Under the pieces are notes generated by a model. It was not told the origin of the DNA, made no database searches, and saw only the letters and a program-made list of their open reading frames with translations. The position numbers and the translations under genes are program-made. A DNA stretch of 64,000 nt from Harmonia axyridis (taxonomy: Eukaryota > Arthropoda > Insecta > Coleoptera > Coccinellidae), in assembly GCF_914767665.1 (NCBI RefSeq), contig NC_059504.1, positions 30,744,001-30,808,000 on the forward strand, read 5' to 3'. Positions 52,614-62,576 of the stretch are shown one piece after another. The first letter of the stretch is position 1, and each line of letters starts with the position of its first letter.

Positions 52614-52683
52614 GTACTAACAGAGTATCATTTTCCTGTTTCTCTGATCCTACACCACCAATCTATAGTGAAATTTAAGTTTA

Positions 52684-53316
52684 ATGCCAACAATTGTGGA
52701 CAAGTTTGCAGGTGTGACAAGTATTCAAAAGCCAATAATAACGATCAACAAACCAGGTATGAGTCAAAATTACGAAAATAACACTGAAATACTACAAAAG
52801 GACATGCAAGAGAATGTTAGGGATTTTTTCAGTGTTCTTTCCAGTGATAAACAGGCAAGAGAGGATTCAATGGCCGTCAGAATGGGTGGAAATGAGCGAG
52901 GGGTTTCAGATGACTATGAAGGCCAATGGATGTCTGCTAGAAAAGGAAAAAATAAAAATATGACTAGGAATATATGTACTGTTACTGAAGAAATAGATAA
53001 GGATATAGGCTTTCAAGGAGCCTCAAAAAAACAATGGCAATATGTTGGTAAAATTGCAGGAAAGGATGTGACAGCTGAAACAATGATCAAATATTTGAAA
53101 CGAAGTAATGATAAATATGAATTTGATGTCAAAAAGATAAATACAAAGGGAAATAACTCTGCATTCAGCATTAGTCTGGCCTCTAAGAAAGTTTATTCTG
53201 ATATTTGTAAACCAGAGTTCTGGCCGGAGGGTGTACTAGTCAGAAACTTTTCATTCAAGAATTTTTTTCGGAGGGTGCTGGGCAGACCACCAAATATCCT
53301 AAAAGAATTAAATTGA
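52684..53316 (+). pseudogene. LINE ORF1, C-terminal part
   Basis: In frame with the 48,564 part. It ends with a conserved block (YLKRSNDKYEFDVKKINT, AFSISLASKKVYSDI, PEFWPEGVLVRNF) typical of the ORF1 C-terminus of insect LINEs of this kind. It stops at TGA 53,314-53,316. The ATG at 52,684 is incidental. Confidence 0.75.
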
Positions 53317-53465
53317 AGCCAATATTGAAAGATATAAATATCTTTCATCAGAAAGTTCAGTGTATTGGGACCTCATTTCTGAGGGTGGAGGAAATGCTGG
53401 CCAAACACTGACTATCTATGCGTCTCTGAACATTGGAAATCTATGGAAGAACTGAAAGAGTATAA
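53317..53465 (+). pseudogene. LINE ORF2 start: APE endonuclease N-terminus
   Basis: IFHQKVQCIG and FLRVEEMLA, then after a frameshift DYLCVSEHWKSMEELKEY, match the beginning of LINE apurinic-type endonucleases (..Q.N..GL..K...LE..L......D.ICISE.W). The frame is cut by the Harbinger-type element. Confidence 0.75.
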
Positions 53466-53649
53466 GAGCCCGTTCACATGACGAGCGGTCTACGCGCGGT
53501 TTGAAACCGCGCGTTTACAAGTACATGAATTTTCTTCGAAGCGTACACATGCCTCCGCGCGTTTTTATGGACCGCGCGTAGAGCTTGCCCGTAGTAACCA
53601 CGCGTTGGCTCGCGGTTTGAGATCATAGGTTTCTAATGTAACCGTTCAG

Positions 53650-53958
53650 ATGACCGCGCTTGCACGAGCTGATAGATGCCAGAGACGTATTTACGTATTT
53701 TCCTTCGATCCGTTCGGTCAGAAATATTTCAAAATGGAACCGGACGCTCCTAAATTATTCATAGATGAAATTGAGAATTTTCCTGTAATATGCGACATGA
53801 CAAGTAGTGTATATTCAGATAAAAACTCAAGGAGACGGGATTGGGAAGAACTCGTCATCATATCCTGTGAAGGAGATGCTGATGAAGAAAAAAATTTATT
53901 ATGTAACCACATGAAAATGATAATAGCTCTTTATTTAGAAATCATGAGATACACGTAG
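53650..53958 (+). CDS. MADF-domain protein, small frame in the Harbinger-type element
   Basis: The 102-codon frame contains APKLFIDEIENFPVICDMTS and KNSRRRDWEELV. This matches the N-terminal half of MADF domains (LI..V...P.LWD.....Y.....R...WEEI). MADF/Myb-like proteins are the usual DNA-binding partner of Harbinger transposases, so this is probably the remnant of that second gene. The C-terminal half of the domain is not recognisable. Confidence 0.6.
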   Translation: MTALARADRCQRRIYVFSFDPFGQKYFKMEPDAPKLFIDEIENFPVICDMTSSVYSDKNSRRRDWEELVIISCEGDADEEKNLLCNHMKMIIALYLEIMRYT

Positions 53959-54184
53959 AACAAATACAAATGAAGAGAAATAGTATCAAAATAACATTCA
54001 CCTACCACTTAACAGCAGAAATCTACTATACTAAGTATATGGTTCTAATTATAATTATTCAACAATGAATTGAATATTATATTCTTAAATGGTTTATAAT
54101 TATTTATTTCTTTGATTTCATTAGGCAGTCTATTGAAAAACTTTAAACAACTGTATTCTAGCTGCTGTTTGTGTTGAATTTAAT

Positions 54185-54775
54185 TTACATTTTTTTTTCC
54201 TGTCGAGCCACGTGTCCTGCCCACTGCCACTTCAATTCTGCAACACGCGCTATAATATCTACGACTCTAGTTCTTTGTCGGATTTCTTCATTCCTTTTTC
54301 TGTTTTTAAGACAGACATTGAGCATAGTTCTTTCCATCGCTCTCTGCATCACCCTCAGCTGGTTTGCGCCGTTTGCGGTCTTCTTAGTTATTGCCATATG
54401 TCGCTACCGGTAATATGCAGGCATCGAAAACTTTCCTTTTAAGGTTTATTGGGATGTCGTTATTCCTGAATATATATTTCATCTTTCCAAAAGCCATCCA
54501 AGTTAGCCTGATTCTTCTTTTTATCTCTGCTGTTTGATTTTCTTTGCCGATTCTTATTGAGTGTCTTAAATATATATATATATTCTTCTACATTTTCAAG
54601 TTGTGTGCCGTCAATGTTTATGTGTTCTGTGGTGTTGTTGATAAGTTTGGTCTTCGAAACATTAATTTTCAAAACGACTTTTTTCAGAGCATCAATAAGT
54701 TGTTTCAACATCTCGCTCAATTCCTGCATGTTGCTACTTATTAGGACGATGTCATCGGCAAAACGAAGATGATTT
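54185..54775 (-). pseudogene. RTE-type LINE fragment inside the Harbinger-type element
   Basis: The minus strand reads VLKINVSKTKLI and VEEYIYIFKTL (54,460-54,729), then AITKKTANGANQLRVMQRAM and KWQWAGHVARQE (54,185-54,397). This matches the 3' part of the 57.7-60.4 kb RTE protein (KAAEQLRVAQRAMERIMLG, KWQWIGHVARQE). It is truncated at both ends. Confidence 0.8.
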
Positions 54776-55028
54776 AAGTAGGATCAGTTTTAATTGATGA
54801 ATAATAGAAACTATTCGATCTATAATTACCTATCAAAACTTGAAAACGTTTAATTCTCACCTAAATCTGATACTGAATCCAGATTCAAACCAAAATGTAG
54901 AATTCAAACTGAATACATTCGGCAACGAGCGTTCACCGCTAGGCAAACGCGTTCCATGTGAACGGTATCCAATTATCCACCGCTCATTCAAACGCGCGTA
55001 GACCGCTTGTCATGTGAACGTGCTCTTA

Positions 55029-57465
55029 GTTTGATGGATATAAGTTGGAAGCTGCTTCCTGTCGTGAAAAAGGTAGACATGGGGGAACCGCAATTTTCAG
55101 TCGGGATGAAAAAAACTGCGTACAACGAGAGGATATTAATTCAATAAGTGCTGTGGGAATTTTCGAATGTTGTGCAATACAATGTATGGAAGGAAACACT
55201 AAATACATAATTATCTCCTTATATAGACCTTGTTCGCAACCAGCGAATGATATGGATTTGTTTTTTGAAAAATTGGTTTTACTTCTTGATAAATGTTTAC
55301 TGGAACAATGTAGAATTATAATAGCCGGTGATTTTAATAGAGATGTCCTAAAGAACACCAAAGATTCTAGAAATTTTTTGATGCTATTGAAAACTTATAA
55401 TTTAGGTCTAGGTACTATGGAACCCACTCGAGTTGCTAAAACATCTGGCACATGTATAAATAATGTTATATCTAATGTGATGGGAGTAACAAGGGTATTA
55501 GAAGAGCATATATCAGATCACTCTGGTGTGAAGATGACATTCCAAATTAGCAATACCCCTTTGAATAACAATCTCACAAGAAAAGTTAGAATATTCAAAG
55601 ATAGTTATTATGAGAATTTAGAGCGGATGCTTGGTGAGATTGATTGGTCAGAAATTTATGTGTTGCCCAAGAGCGAGATGAACACTATGTGGAACACGTT
55701 TGCTGGTCATATAAATACCATCTTTGAGACTTGTTTCCCACTTGAGGATGATAAAATAACGCCACAATCAAACAAAATAAAAAGATCACCATTAATTAGG
55801 TCTCTAAAAACAAATCTCGATTTTCTTTTTGTGGCAAAAACTCATGATTCCACATACGCTAAGGAATATAAGAAAATTAAATGTAAATATGACGCAGCTT
55901 TGAGGGAGGCTAAACAAAAATATTAGGGTGAAATTATATCAAATGCAGCAAACAAAAGTAAAGCTGTGTGGAACATAATCAATGAACTGAAAGGTAACAA
56001 GAAAAAAGTACTAAATCTTCCATCGAAAGCAAATGTTGATAGCTGCAATAAAAAGGTTTTGGCAGATGAGTTCAGTAGACATTTTACCAATACAGTCAAA
56101 AGTGATATTAAGACTTCACCAAATGCAAAAAGAGACAGTTATATGAAACGATCCATTAATTCTTTTCATATGTTCAAGATTGAAAGGGCAGAGATTATTA
56201 AAACTATCAAGAAAATGAAGAATAAGAGATCATGTGGCTGTGATAATATCCCCATATTTGTAATAAAACGTTGCATTGAACAAATTGTAGATCCCCTAGC
56301 ATATATAATGAATTGTGCGTTTACTAGTGGCATTTTTCCTGATGGTCTCAAGATTTCAGTGATAAGGCCTATTTATAAAAAGGGTAATGTAGATGACTTG
56401 AATAATTATAGGCCGATATCCCTCATTACAGCGTTTGCAAAAATTTTCGAAAAAATTCTTGCGAGGAGATTGCTGAATTTTTTACTCAAGTTCAAGATTA
56501 TATCAAGATCACAGCATGGTTTCGTGAAAAATAGGGGTACCGAAACTGCAATTTTTGAGCTTACTCAGAGAGTTATAGAGATGTTAGAAGGCGGAGATAT
56601 ACCAGCAGCCCTACTTGTTGACTTGTCGAAAGCTTTTGATCATGTAAATCATGAGTATTTGATGTACAAATTAGAGATGTATGGTGTGAGGGATGTTATG
56701 CTTTGATTGTTCAGGAGTTATCTCACAGGAAGGAAGCAAAGAGTAGCAATTTCTGTGGACTCATCTGAGTATGTTTCAGAGGACGTGATTGAGGATGTTG
56801 GAGTACCGCAGGGAAGTATTTTGGGTCCTCTTTTGTTCACTTTGTATATAAATGATCTTCCTGCCTTGCTTTAGGACAAAATGTTGAACCCCTACATATA
56901 TGCTGATGATACCAACGTCTTAGTGACAGCAAAAGAAAAAAGTAATCTGATTTCCAGGCTGACTGAGGGAATGGAGATCTTAAATCAATGGTGTCAAAAC
57001 AATGGACTATCAATAAACACAAATAAAACCAAGAGCATAATTTTTGAGAGTAAAGCAAGATCAGAATTATCAACAAATTTCAGTTTAAGGGATCAAGATA
57101 TTGAGGTTAAAAACGTATGCAAGGTGTTAGGTGTTATGGTGGATCACCAGCTCAAGTGGAGATTTCACTGTGAGGAACTGTGTAGTGGTCTTAGCTCTGT
57201 TGTTTACTCTCTGCTGGCAATAAGGAAAAAGGTGGAATTTAACATACTTAGAACTGTCTATTTTACATGTTTTCAGAGTAAAATGAATTACTGTATCTCC
57301 CTTTGGGGTAATAGCACGTCGGCTGAACGAGTTTTCTTGATTCAAAAGCTGGGTATCAGAGCAATGTATGGACTGAGGTACAGAGAGTCGTGCCGTGGTG
57401 TTTTCAAAAAGAACAACATACCAACATGTTATGATCTATACATTTATCGACTGCTAATTTCCTTC
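55029..57465 (+). pseudogene. LINE ORF2: endonuclease and reverse transcriptase
   Basis: One frame runs through FDGYKLEAASCREKGRHGG, IIIAGDFNRD, HISDHSGVKM (endonuclease catalytic D and H), VIRPIYKKGN, NNYRPISLI, LLVDLSKAFDHVNHE, VPQGSILGPLLFTLYINDL and YIYADDTNVLV (RT box with YADD), ending in the connection domain. In-frame stops at 55,924-55,926, 56,704-56,706 and 56,872-56,874 break it; apart from those the frame is kept. The RTE element cuts it at 57,465. Confidence 0.85.
57456..57465. repeat. Target-site duplication of the RTE element, left
   Basis: AATTTCCTTC is repeated exactly at 60,418-60,427, directly after the GAA-repeat tail of the RTE element. Confidence 0.9.
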
Positions 57466-60417
57466 CCGTGAGGGGTTGCTAGTCCTCCATCGGGCGCCTC
57501 CCCAGGTGGCGGATAGGGGAATGCCTCACAGATATGTGTGGTACCGGGGAAATCAAATACCAAGGGTGGACCAAAACTAGCATGCAGCGTCTGACCCAGA
57601 GTGGGCGGCTGCAAACGGCGTCTGTACCCATAGTGGGCGGCCGAAACAACACTCGCCAACACGCTCGGCAAGCGAGGCGTTTTAATAGCCATTTACCTTC
57701 CAAAAACCATGCTAGAGTCGAGATTTAAAACAGAATTACCCCAGATGGGTAGAGCTAAAGCCTCAGAATCCCATCCCGATATAAATTCGGGCAGCTTCAC
57801 GGACTCTGGGGGAGGCAAAAAACCGACAAACTGCAACAAACATAAACAAGCACTGAAACGAAGTATATATATTGCTACATATAATATTAGGACGATGAGA
57901 GCAAACGATCACTTAGAGGAATTGGAACAAGAACTGGAACATATTAAATGGGATATAGTAGGTCTATGCGAGACACGGCTGCAAGGAGAAAAAATGACAA
58001 CCTTAAACTCTGGGCACAACCTGTTTCAGAACAATTCCGAAAGCAATCATAGTCAGGGGGGAGTAGCTTTCATTGTAAACAGGAAATTCAAACACCTTGT
58101 CACTAAGTACCAGGCAATATCAGACAGAGTGATATACCTGATAATAGGATTAAATAAAAGAGATAGTATCCAACTGATACACTGCTACGCACCTACAAGC
58201 CCAGCGAGCAGCGAACTAATAGAGGAATTATATGAAGATATCACCCGGGCTAGAAACCTCGACGTCACCGTGCTGAACAAGTTTCACACAGGAAGTGACC
58301 ACAGACTGGTGCGTGCCAAGATACAAATAAATACCAACATAGAAAGGAGAAAATTACTCACCAGACACACATTCCCTACAGGAGACGTTCTGCAACTCAA
58401 CCAGGAAACCTATCAGAAGGAACTAGAAAAATCACTAAAGTCACTAACAACCCAGGATAAGGACATAGATGAGATATTTGATGGCATAAAGCAGGCTACG
58501 AGGAAGATATGCAGTAAAATAAAAAAACAATCAGAAACTAAATTAAAACCCGAAACTAGAGAACTAATAAAGCAGAGAAGAAAAGCCGATAGAGATGCCC
58601 CAGAATATAATGACCTAATTAAAACAACAAAAGAAGAAATAAGGAAAGATCTAAGAGAGTATAAAAGAAACAAAATCTTAGAAACTATAGAAAAAAATAA
58701 AAGTATGAAAGTCTTGAGATTGAACCAAACGAGGGGGAAACAAAAAATTATAAAAATAAAAAACAAACATGGAATGATGGTTACAGATAGGCAGGAAATT
58801 AAACGGGAAATACAAAAATTCTACGAACAGCTTTATCAAACGACTATACCAAAACAAGTAGGACCTCACAAACACATCATAAACGTAGGCTCGGAGGACA
58901 TACCTGAGATATCGTCATCAGAGATCAAATACGCACTCCAACAGATGAGAAATGGCAGAAGCCCAGGAGAGGATCGAATAACACCGGAGATGCTGAAGAT
59001 GGGTGGAAGAGAATTGACGAAGACAATAGGCGTGCTACTGAATAAATGCCTAATGGATGGAAAAATTCCGAAATCGTGGAAGAGTGCGGAGGTTGTGCTG
59101 TTATACAAAAAGGAAGATCATACAAATATAGAAAACTATAGACCAATAAGCCTGCTGTCACACCTGTATAAACTTTTCACCAGGATTGTCAACAATCGAC
59201 TGACTAAAAAACTGGATTCCTACCAACCAACAGAGCAAGCAGGTTTTCGAAAGGGCTTCAACACAAACGACCATCTGCAAACATTTAAAACAATAATTGA
59301 AAAAACAACGGAATACAACATACCCCTACATTTGGCGTTTGTAGATTACCGGAAGGCCTTTGATAGCATTGAAACCTGGTCTTTTCTAGCAGCAATGGAG
59401 GATGCGAGAATCGATTCGAGATATTCTACCATTATCAAGAATATTTACGATAACGCTACATTCCACGTTAAAATAGATGACGATCTTAAAACAGATGAAA
59501 TACAACTTGGCAAAGGCGTGCGACAAGGGGATACCATCTCTCCTAAGTTATTTACCTTAGCACTGAAAAATGTCTTCAAGAAGCTTGAATGGGAAAAAAA
59601 GGGCATAAACATCGATGGCGCCTACCTCAATCATCTGAGATTCGCAGACGATATAGTCTTGTTGAGCACAGACATTCAAGAACTGAACACCATGCTAAAT
59701 CAGCTCAACGAACAATCTAAGCGAATAGGCTTAAAAATGAACCTAAATAAGACCAAGATAATGAGCACCAATGAAAATAACATAACCATCGATAATGTTA
59801 CCATAGAAAATGTAGATCATTATATATATTTGGGTCATAAAATCAAATTAGGCAAAGAAAATCAAAGTGTGGAAATAAAACGCAGAATCCAATTGGCATG
59901 GGTGGCATTCGGAAATATGGGATATATCTTTAAAGACAAAGAGGTACCCATCAACCTAAAGAGAAAAGCTTACGACAGCTGCATCCTACCTGTTCTTACT
60001 TATGGCTTGGAAACCATGGCAATAACCCAAAAAGCAGCAGAACAACTGAGAGTTGCACAAAGAGCCATGGAGAGAATAATGTTGGGAGTTACCTTGAGGG
60101 ACAGAATTAGAAATAGCCAGATACGTGATAGAACCAAGGTAACAGATGTTATTAAAAGAGTGGCAAGCCAAAAATGGCAATGGATCGGCCATGTGGCGAG
60201 ACAGGAGCCGGACAGATGGACCCAGAGGGTGATAATATGGAGACCAAGAGGGACAACAAGAAGTGTGGGCCGACCTAAAAAGCGATGGATCGATGACGTC
60301 AGAACAGTAGCAGGAGGACAGTGGATGAGATTGGCAACAGATCGTGTGGCATGGATAAACCTGGAAGAGGCCTATATCCGACAATGGATGGACAGGGGCT
60401 GAAGAAGAAAGAAGAAG
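57466..60417 (+). mobile_element. RTE-clade LINE with GAA-repeat tail
   Basis: A 240-bp GC-richer 5' UTR (CCGTGAGGGGTTGCTAG...) precedes an 897-codon frame. The element ends right after the stop with GAAGAAGAAAGAAGAAG, a microsatellite-type tail typical of RTE. The exact 10-bp target duplication and intact frame make it the youngest insertion in this nest. Confidence 0.9.
57709..60402 (+). CDS. RTE endonuclease-reverse transcriptase with partial endonuclease
   Basis: The N-terminus has YIATYNIRTMRANDHLEELE, IVGLCETRLQGE and GGVAFIVNRKFK (APE-type endonuclease start) and IQLIHCYAPTSP. After YEDITRA (about residue 180) it jumps to VLNKFHTGSDHRLVRAKI. The middle of the domain with the catalytic GDFN and N/D residues, roughly 100 residues, is missing. 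RT is complete: SAEVVLLYKKED, NYRPISLLSHLYKLFTRI, VDYRKAFDSIE, GVRQGDTISPKLFTLAL and LRFADDIVLL with the catalytic FADD, then KMNLNKTKIM. The tail has KWQWIGHVARQEPDRW and RPKKRWIDDVR. The long frame would be translatable, but endonuclease activity should be lost. Confidence 0.9.
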   Translation: MLESRFKTELPQMGRAKASESHPDINSGSFTDSGGGKKPTNCNKHKQALKRSIYIATYNIRTMRANDHLEELEQELEHIKWDIVGLCETRLQGEKMTTLNSGHNLFQNNSESNHSQGGVAFIVNRKFKHLVTKYQAISDRVIYLIIGLNKRDSIQLIHCYAPTSPASSELIEELYEDITRARNLDVTVLNKFHTGSDHRLVRAKIQINTNIERRKLLTRHTFPTGDVLQLNQETYQKELEKSLKSLTTQDKDIDEIFDGIKQATRKICSKIKKQSETKLKPETRELIKQRRKADRDAPEYNDLIKTTKEEIRKDLREYKRNKILETIEKNKSMKVLRLNQTRGKQKIIKIKNKHGMMVTDRQEIKREIQKFYEQLYQTTIPKQVGPHKHIINVGSEDIPEISSSEIKYALQQMRNGRSPGEDRITPEMLKMGGRELTKTIGVLLNKCLMDGKIPKSWKSAEVVLLYKKEDHTNIENYRPISLLSHLYKLFTRIVNNRLTKKLDSYQPTEQAGFRKGFNTNDHLQTFKTIIEKTTEYNIPLHLAFVDYRKAFDSIETWSFLAAMEDARIDSRYSTIIKNIYDNATFHVKIDDDLKTDEIQLGKGVRQGDTISPKLFTLALKNVFKKLEWEKKGINIDGAYLNHLRFADDIVLLSTDIQELNTMLNQLNEQSKRIGLKMNLNKTKIMSTNENNITIDNVTIENVDHYIYLGHKIKLGKENQSVEIKRRIQLAWVAFGNMGYIFKDKEVPINLKRKAYDSCILPVLTYGLETMAITQKAAEQLRVAQRAMERIMLGVTLRDRIRNSQIRDRTKVTDVIKRVASQKWQWIGHVARQEPDRWTQRVIIWRPRGTTRSVGRPKKRWIDDVRTVAGGQWMRLATDRVAWINLEEAYIRQWMDRG

Positions 60418-60427
60418 AATTTCCTTC

Positions 60428-60685
60428 TTAAAGCATAGTCACTATTTTGAAGAATGTAGGAATAAAAACGAGACCAGGCGGAACATCAGATACTTCTATC
60501 CATTGCATTCCAGAAACCTGACTGAAAGAAATATGTTCTATATGGCAATAAGACTTTTTCAATCTCTTCCAGAAAGAATTGAAGAACTTAGTAACTTAAG
60601 GTCATTCAAAAAGGAAGTCTACAAGCAGATTATAAGCTGGGAACCATATTCTGTAAAGGAATTCTCAGATAATGTAGGATTGTAA
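60428..60685 (+). pseudogene. LINE ORF2 C-terminal end
   Basis: Directly after the RTE insertion the frame resumes with LLKHSHYFEECRNKNETRRN, NIRYFYPLHSRNLTERNMFY and LFQSLPERIEELSNLRSFKK, the normal end of a Jockey/CR1-group ORF2, and stops at TAA 60,683-60,685. The 3' UTR and TTTCTA tail follow. Confidence 0.8.
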
Positions 60686-60784
60686 AGTTAATTTTTTTTT
60701 TTTTTGACATGCCTTCCTTTTATTGTTTGTAATGTACAATGCAATGACTGTGATAGTGAATAAATATTTCTATTTCTATTTCTA

Positions 60785-62576
60785 TTTCCATATCATCATC
60801 ATCATTCATCATACAACACTTTGCGTCCATTGTTGGACATAGGTCTCTCCCATTTTATTCCACTCGCTTCTGTCCTGCGCTGTCCGAATCCAGTTATTAG
60901 ATATTCTTTTTATGTCGTCCGTCCATCGTGTAGGCGGTCTTCCTCTACTCCTTTTGTCTGCTCGTGGTCTCCACTCCAGCAATCGCTTTGTCCACTGTTC
61001 TCGTCTCATCCGTGCGATATGACCTGCCCAGCTCTACGTTTGGCCACAACGGTGATAACACGTACGCCAGTACTCCTTCGTAGGTCTTCATTTTTTATGA
61101 GATCTCTCAGAGTTACACCCAGCATAGACCTTTCCATCCTTCTTTGCACCACTTCAAGTTTTCTGGCAGTTGCAGTTGTCAATGTTAGGGTTTCGGCGCC
61201 ATATGTTAGAACCGGAAGCACGCACTTATTAAACGCCTTTCTTTTTAGGTGGATAGGAATAATACCCTTGAAAATATCCTTTAGTCTTCCATAGACCGCC
61301 CATGCGAGAGTGAGTCTTCTATTCAGTTCTGTTGTCTGATTATCTCTCGAAATACGAACTTCGTGACCTAAATATATATAGGCTTCGACCCTCTCAACCT
61401 CACAACCATCGATGTCGATGTTAGAACTGGGAACCAGATTCACCATGAACTTTAATTTACTCATATTAATTTTTAGCCCAATTTCCTCGCATGCCTTCAC
61501 CAAGTCAGATATCATCTCTTTTATTTCCCCGAGGTTATCAGAAATAAGAGCTATGTCATCTGCAAAGCGCAAGTTATTAAGATATTTTTCGTCAATATTA
61601 ATGCCTTTTTTATCCCAATTCATCTCTTTGAATGCTCTCTCAAGGACTGTTATGAACAATTTTGGGGACATTCTGTCGCCCTGTCTCACCCCACGTCCAA
61701 TGGGTATGCGGTCTCAAACAATTTTACCGTAATTGAAGCATTTTTATATATGTTGTTGATGAGTTTGGAGTATCAAAAATCGATCCTACATTCTTGAAGT
61801 GCTTGCATAACTGCCTTCAACTCAACTGTATCGAAAGCCTTGTGGGAGTCGATGAACGCCAATACCAAGGGTCTATTATATTCATTAGTTTTTTCAATGA
61901 GTGTTTTTATACTTTGGAGGTGGTCATTTGTTTCGATTCCGCGGCGAAAACCCGCTTGTTCTACAGGTTGATAGAGGTCAATTTTATTTTCTAGCCATGT
62001 GGTTATAATTCTAGTGAAGAGTTTATAAAGGTGACTGAGTAGACTTATTGGCCGGTAATTCTCCAAATCAGCTGTGTCACCCTTTTCATGGAGTAGTATG
62101 ACGATGGAATCATGCCATTTCTTGGGGATTGAACTATTGAAGAGGCAGAGGTTAAAGAGTTCTCTTAATTTTTCAAGTAAACTCTGGCCACCTATTATGA
62201 TTGCATCCGACATTATATTGTCTTCACCTGGTTATCGGTTGTTTTTTGTTTTCTTCAAGGCCAGTTCGATCTCTCCTATAGTAATAGCAGGTATTTTTTC
62301 TGATCCTTGGTTGACAATACCTTTTTTCGAGGTTAAAAAATCTGCCTCGTACTCCTCGTCTACCTTTTGACGGCTCTTATACAGCATTCGATAAAATTCC
62401 TCCACAGTCTTCAGTATCTCACTTCTTTTTGTTGAAATATGACCTTGTTTGTTTTTAAGCTTATGTATTTCTCCCTTTCCATTTCTCAGTCTTCTGCGCA
62501 ACACCTTCATACTTTTGTTATTCTCTATAGTCTCCTCAATCTTCTCCTTTTTGTATTTTCTGATGTCTTTTAATAA
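60785..62576 (-). mobile_element. Second RTE-clade LINE, broken
   Basis: Minus-strand frames 62,232-62,510, 61,773-62,213, 61,006-61,689 and 60,809-61,009 together make the RT and C-terminal tail of an RTE protein. The 3' tail is a CATCAT (ATG on the minus strand) repeat at 60,790-60,812. The 5' end, with the endonuclease, is missing. Confidence 0.85.
60809..62510 (-). pseudogene. RTE reverse transcriptase, frameshifted
   Basis: Motifs in order: KMHGHISTK-like N-terminal region (62,232-62,510), DSIVILLHEKGD, NYRPISLLSHLYKLFTRI and AFIDSHKAFDTVE (61,773-62,213), MRQGDRMSPKLFITVLERAF and LRFADDIALI (61,006-61,689), then RRGRPPTRWTDDIKRI-like tail (60,809-61,009). At least three frameshifts or stops separate them. 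It is clearly distinct in sequence from the intact RTE at 57.5-60.4 kb. Confidence 0.85.

Larger units (their letters stand above)
49118..52672. mobile_element. Head-to-head inverted pair of Penelope-like elements
   Basis: Arms 49,152-50,908 (minus element) and 50,926-52,672 (plus element) are near-identical inverted copies around a 17-bp spacer, plus a 34-bp tail at the left (49,118-49,151). Both copies are 5'-truncated at the same place inside the RT. A single 13-bp target duplication encloses the whole structure, so it integrated as one unit. Confidence 0.92.
53466..55025. mobile_element. Harbinger-type element carrying a MADF frame
   Basis: Ends GAGCCCGTTCACATGAC and GTCATGTGAACGTGCTC are inverted copies with one mismatch and extend inward to about 35 bp (GCGGTCTACGCGCG). 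Flanks are TAA (53,463-53,465) and TTA (55,026-55,028), one substitution from a 3-bp duplication. With TAA restored, the interrupted endonuclease frame joins correctly. The TIR type and 3-bp TWA target fit PIF/Harbinger. It carries a MADF-like frame and a LINE fragment, but no transposase. Confidence 0.75.
48531..60783 (+). mobile_element. Jockey/CR1-group LINE, in four pieces
   Basis: The pieces 48,531-49,117, 52,673-53,465, 55,026-57,465 and 60,418-60,783 together hold a complete two-ORF LINE: ORF1 with a PHD-like zinc motif, then APE-type endonuclease, reverse transcriptase and C-terminal domain, ending in a TTTCTA-repeat tail (about 60,765-60,790). Three later insertions split it (49,118-52,672; 53,466-55,025; 57,466-60,417), each with recognisable target duplications. 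Several in-frame stops show it is inactive. Confidence 0.85.
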
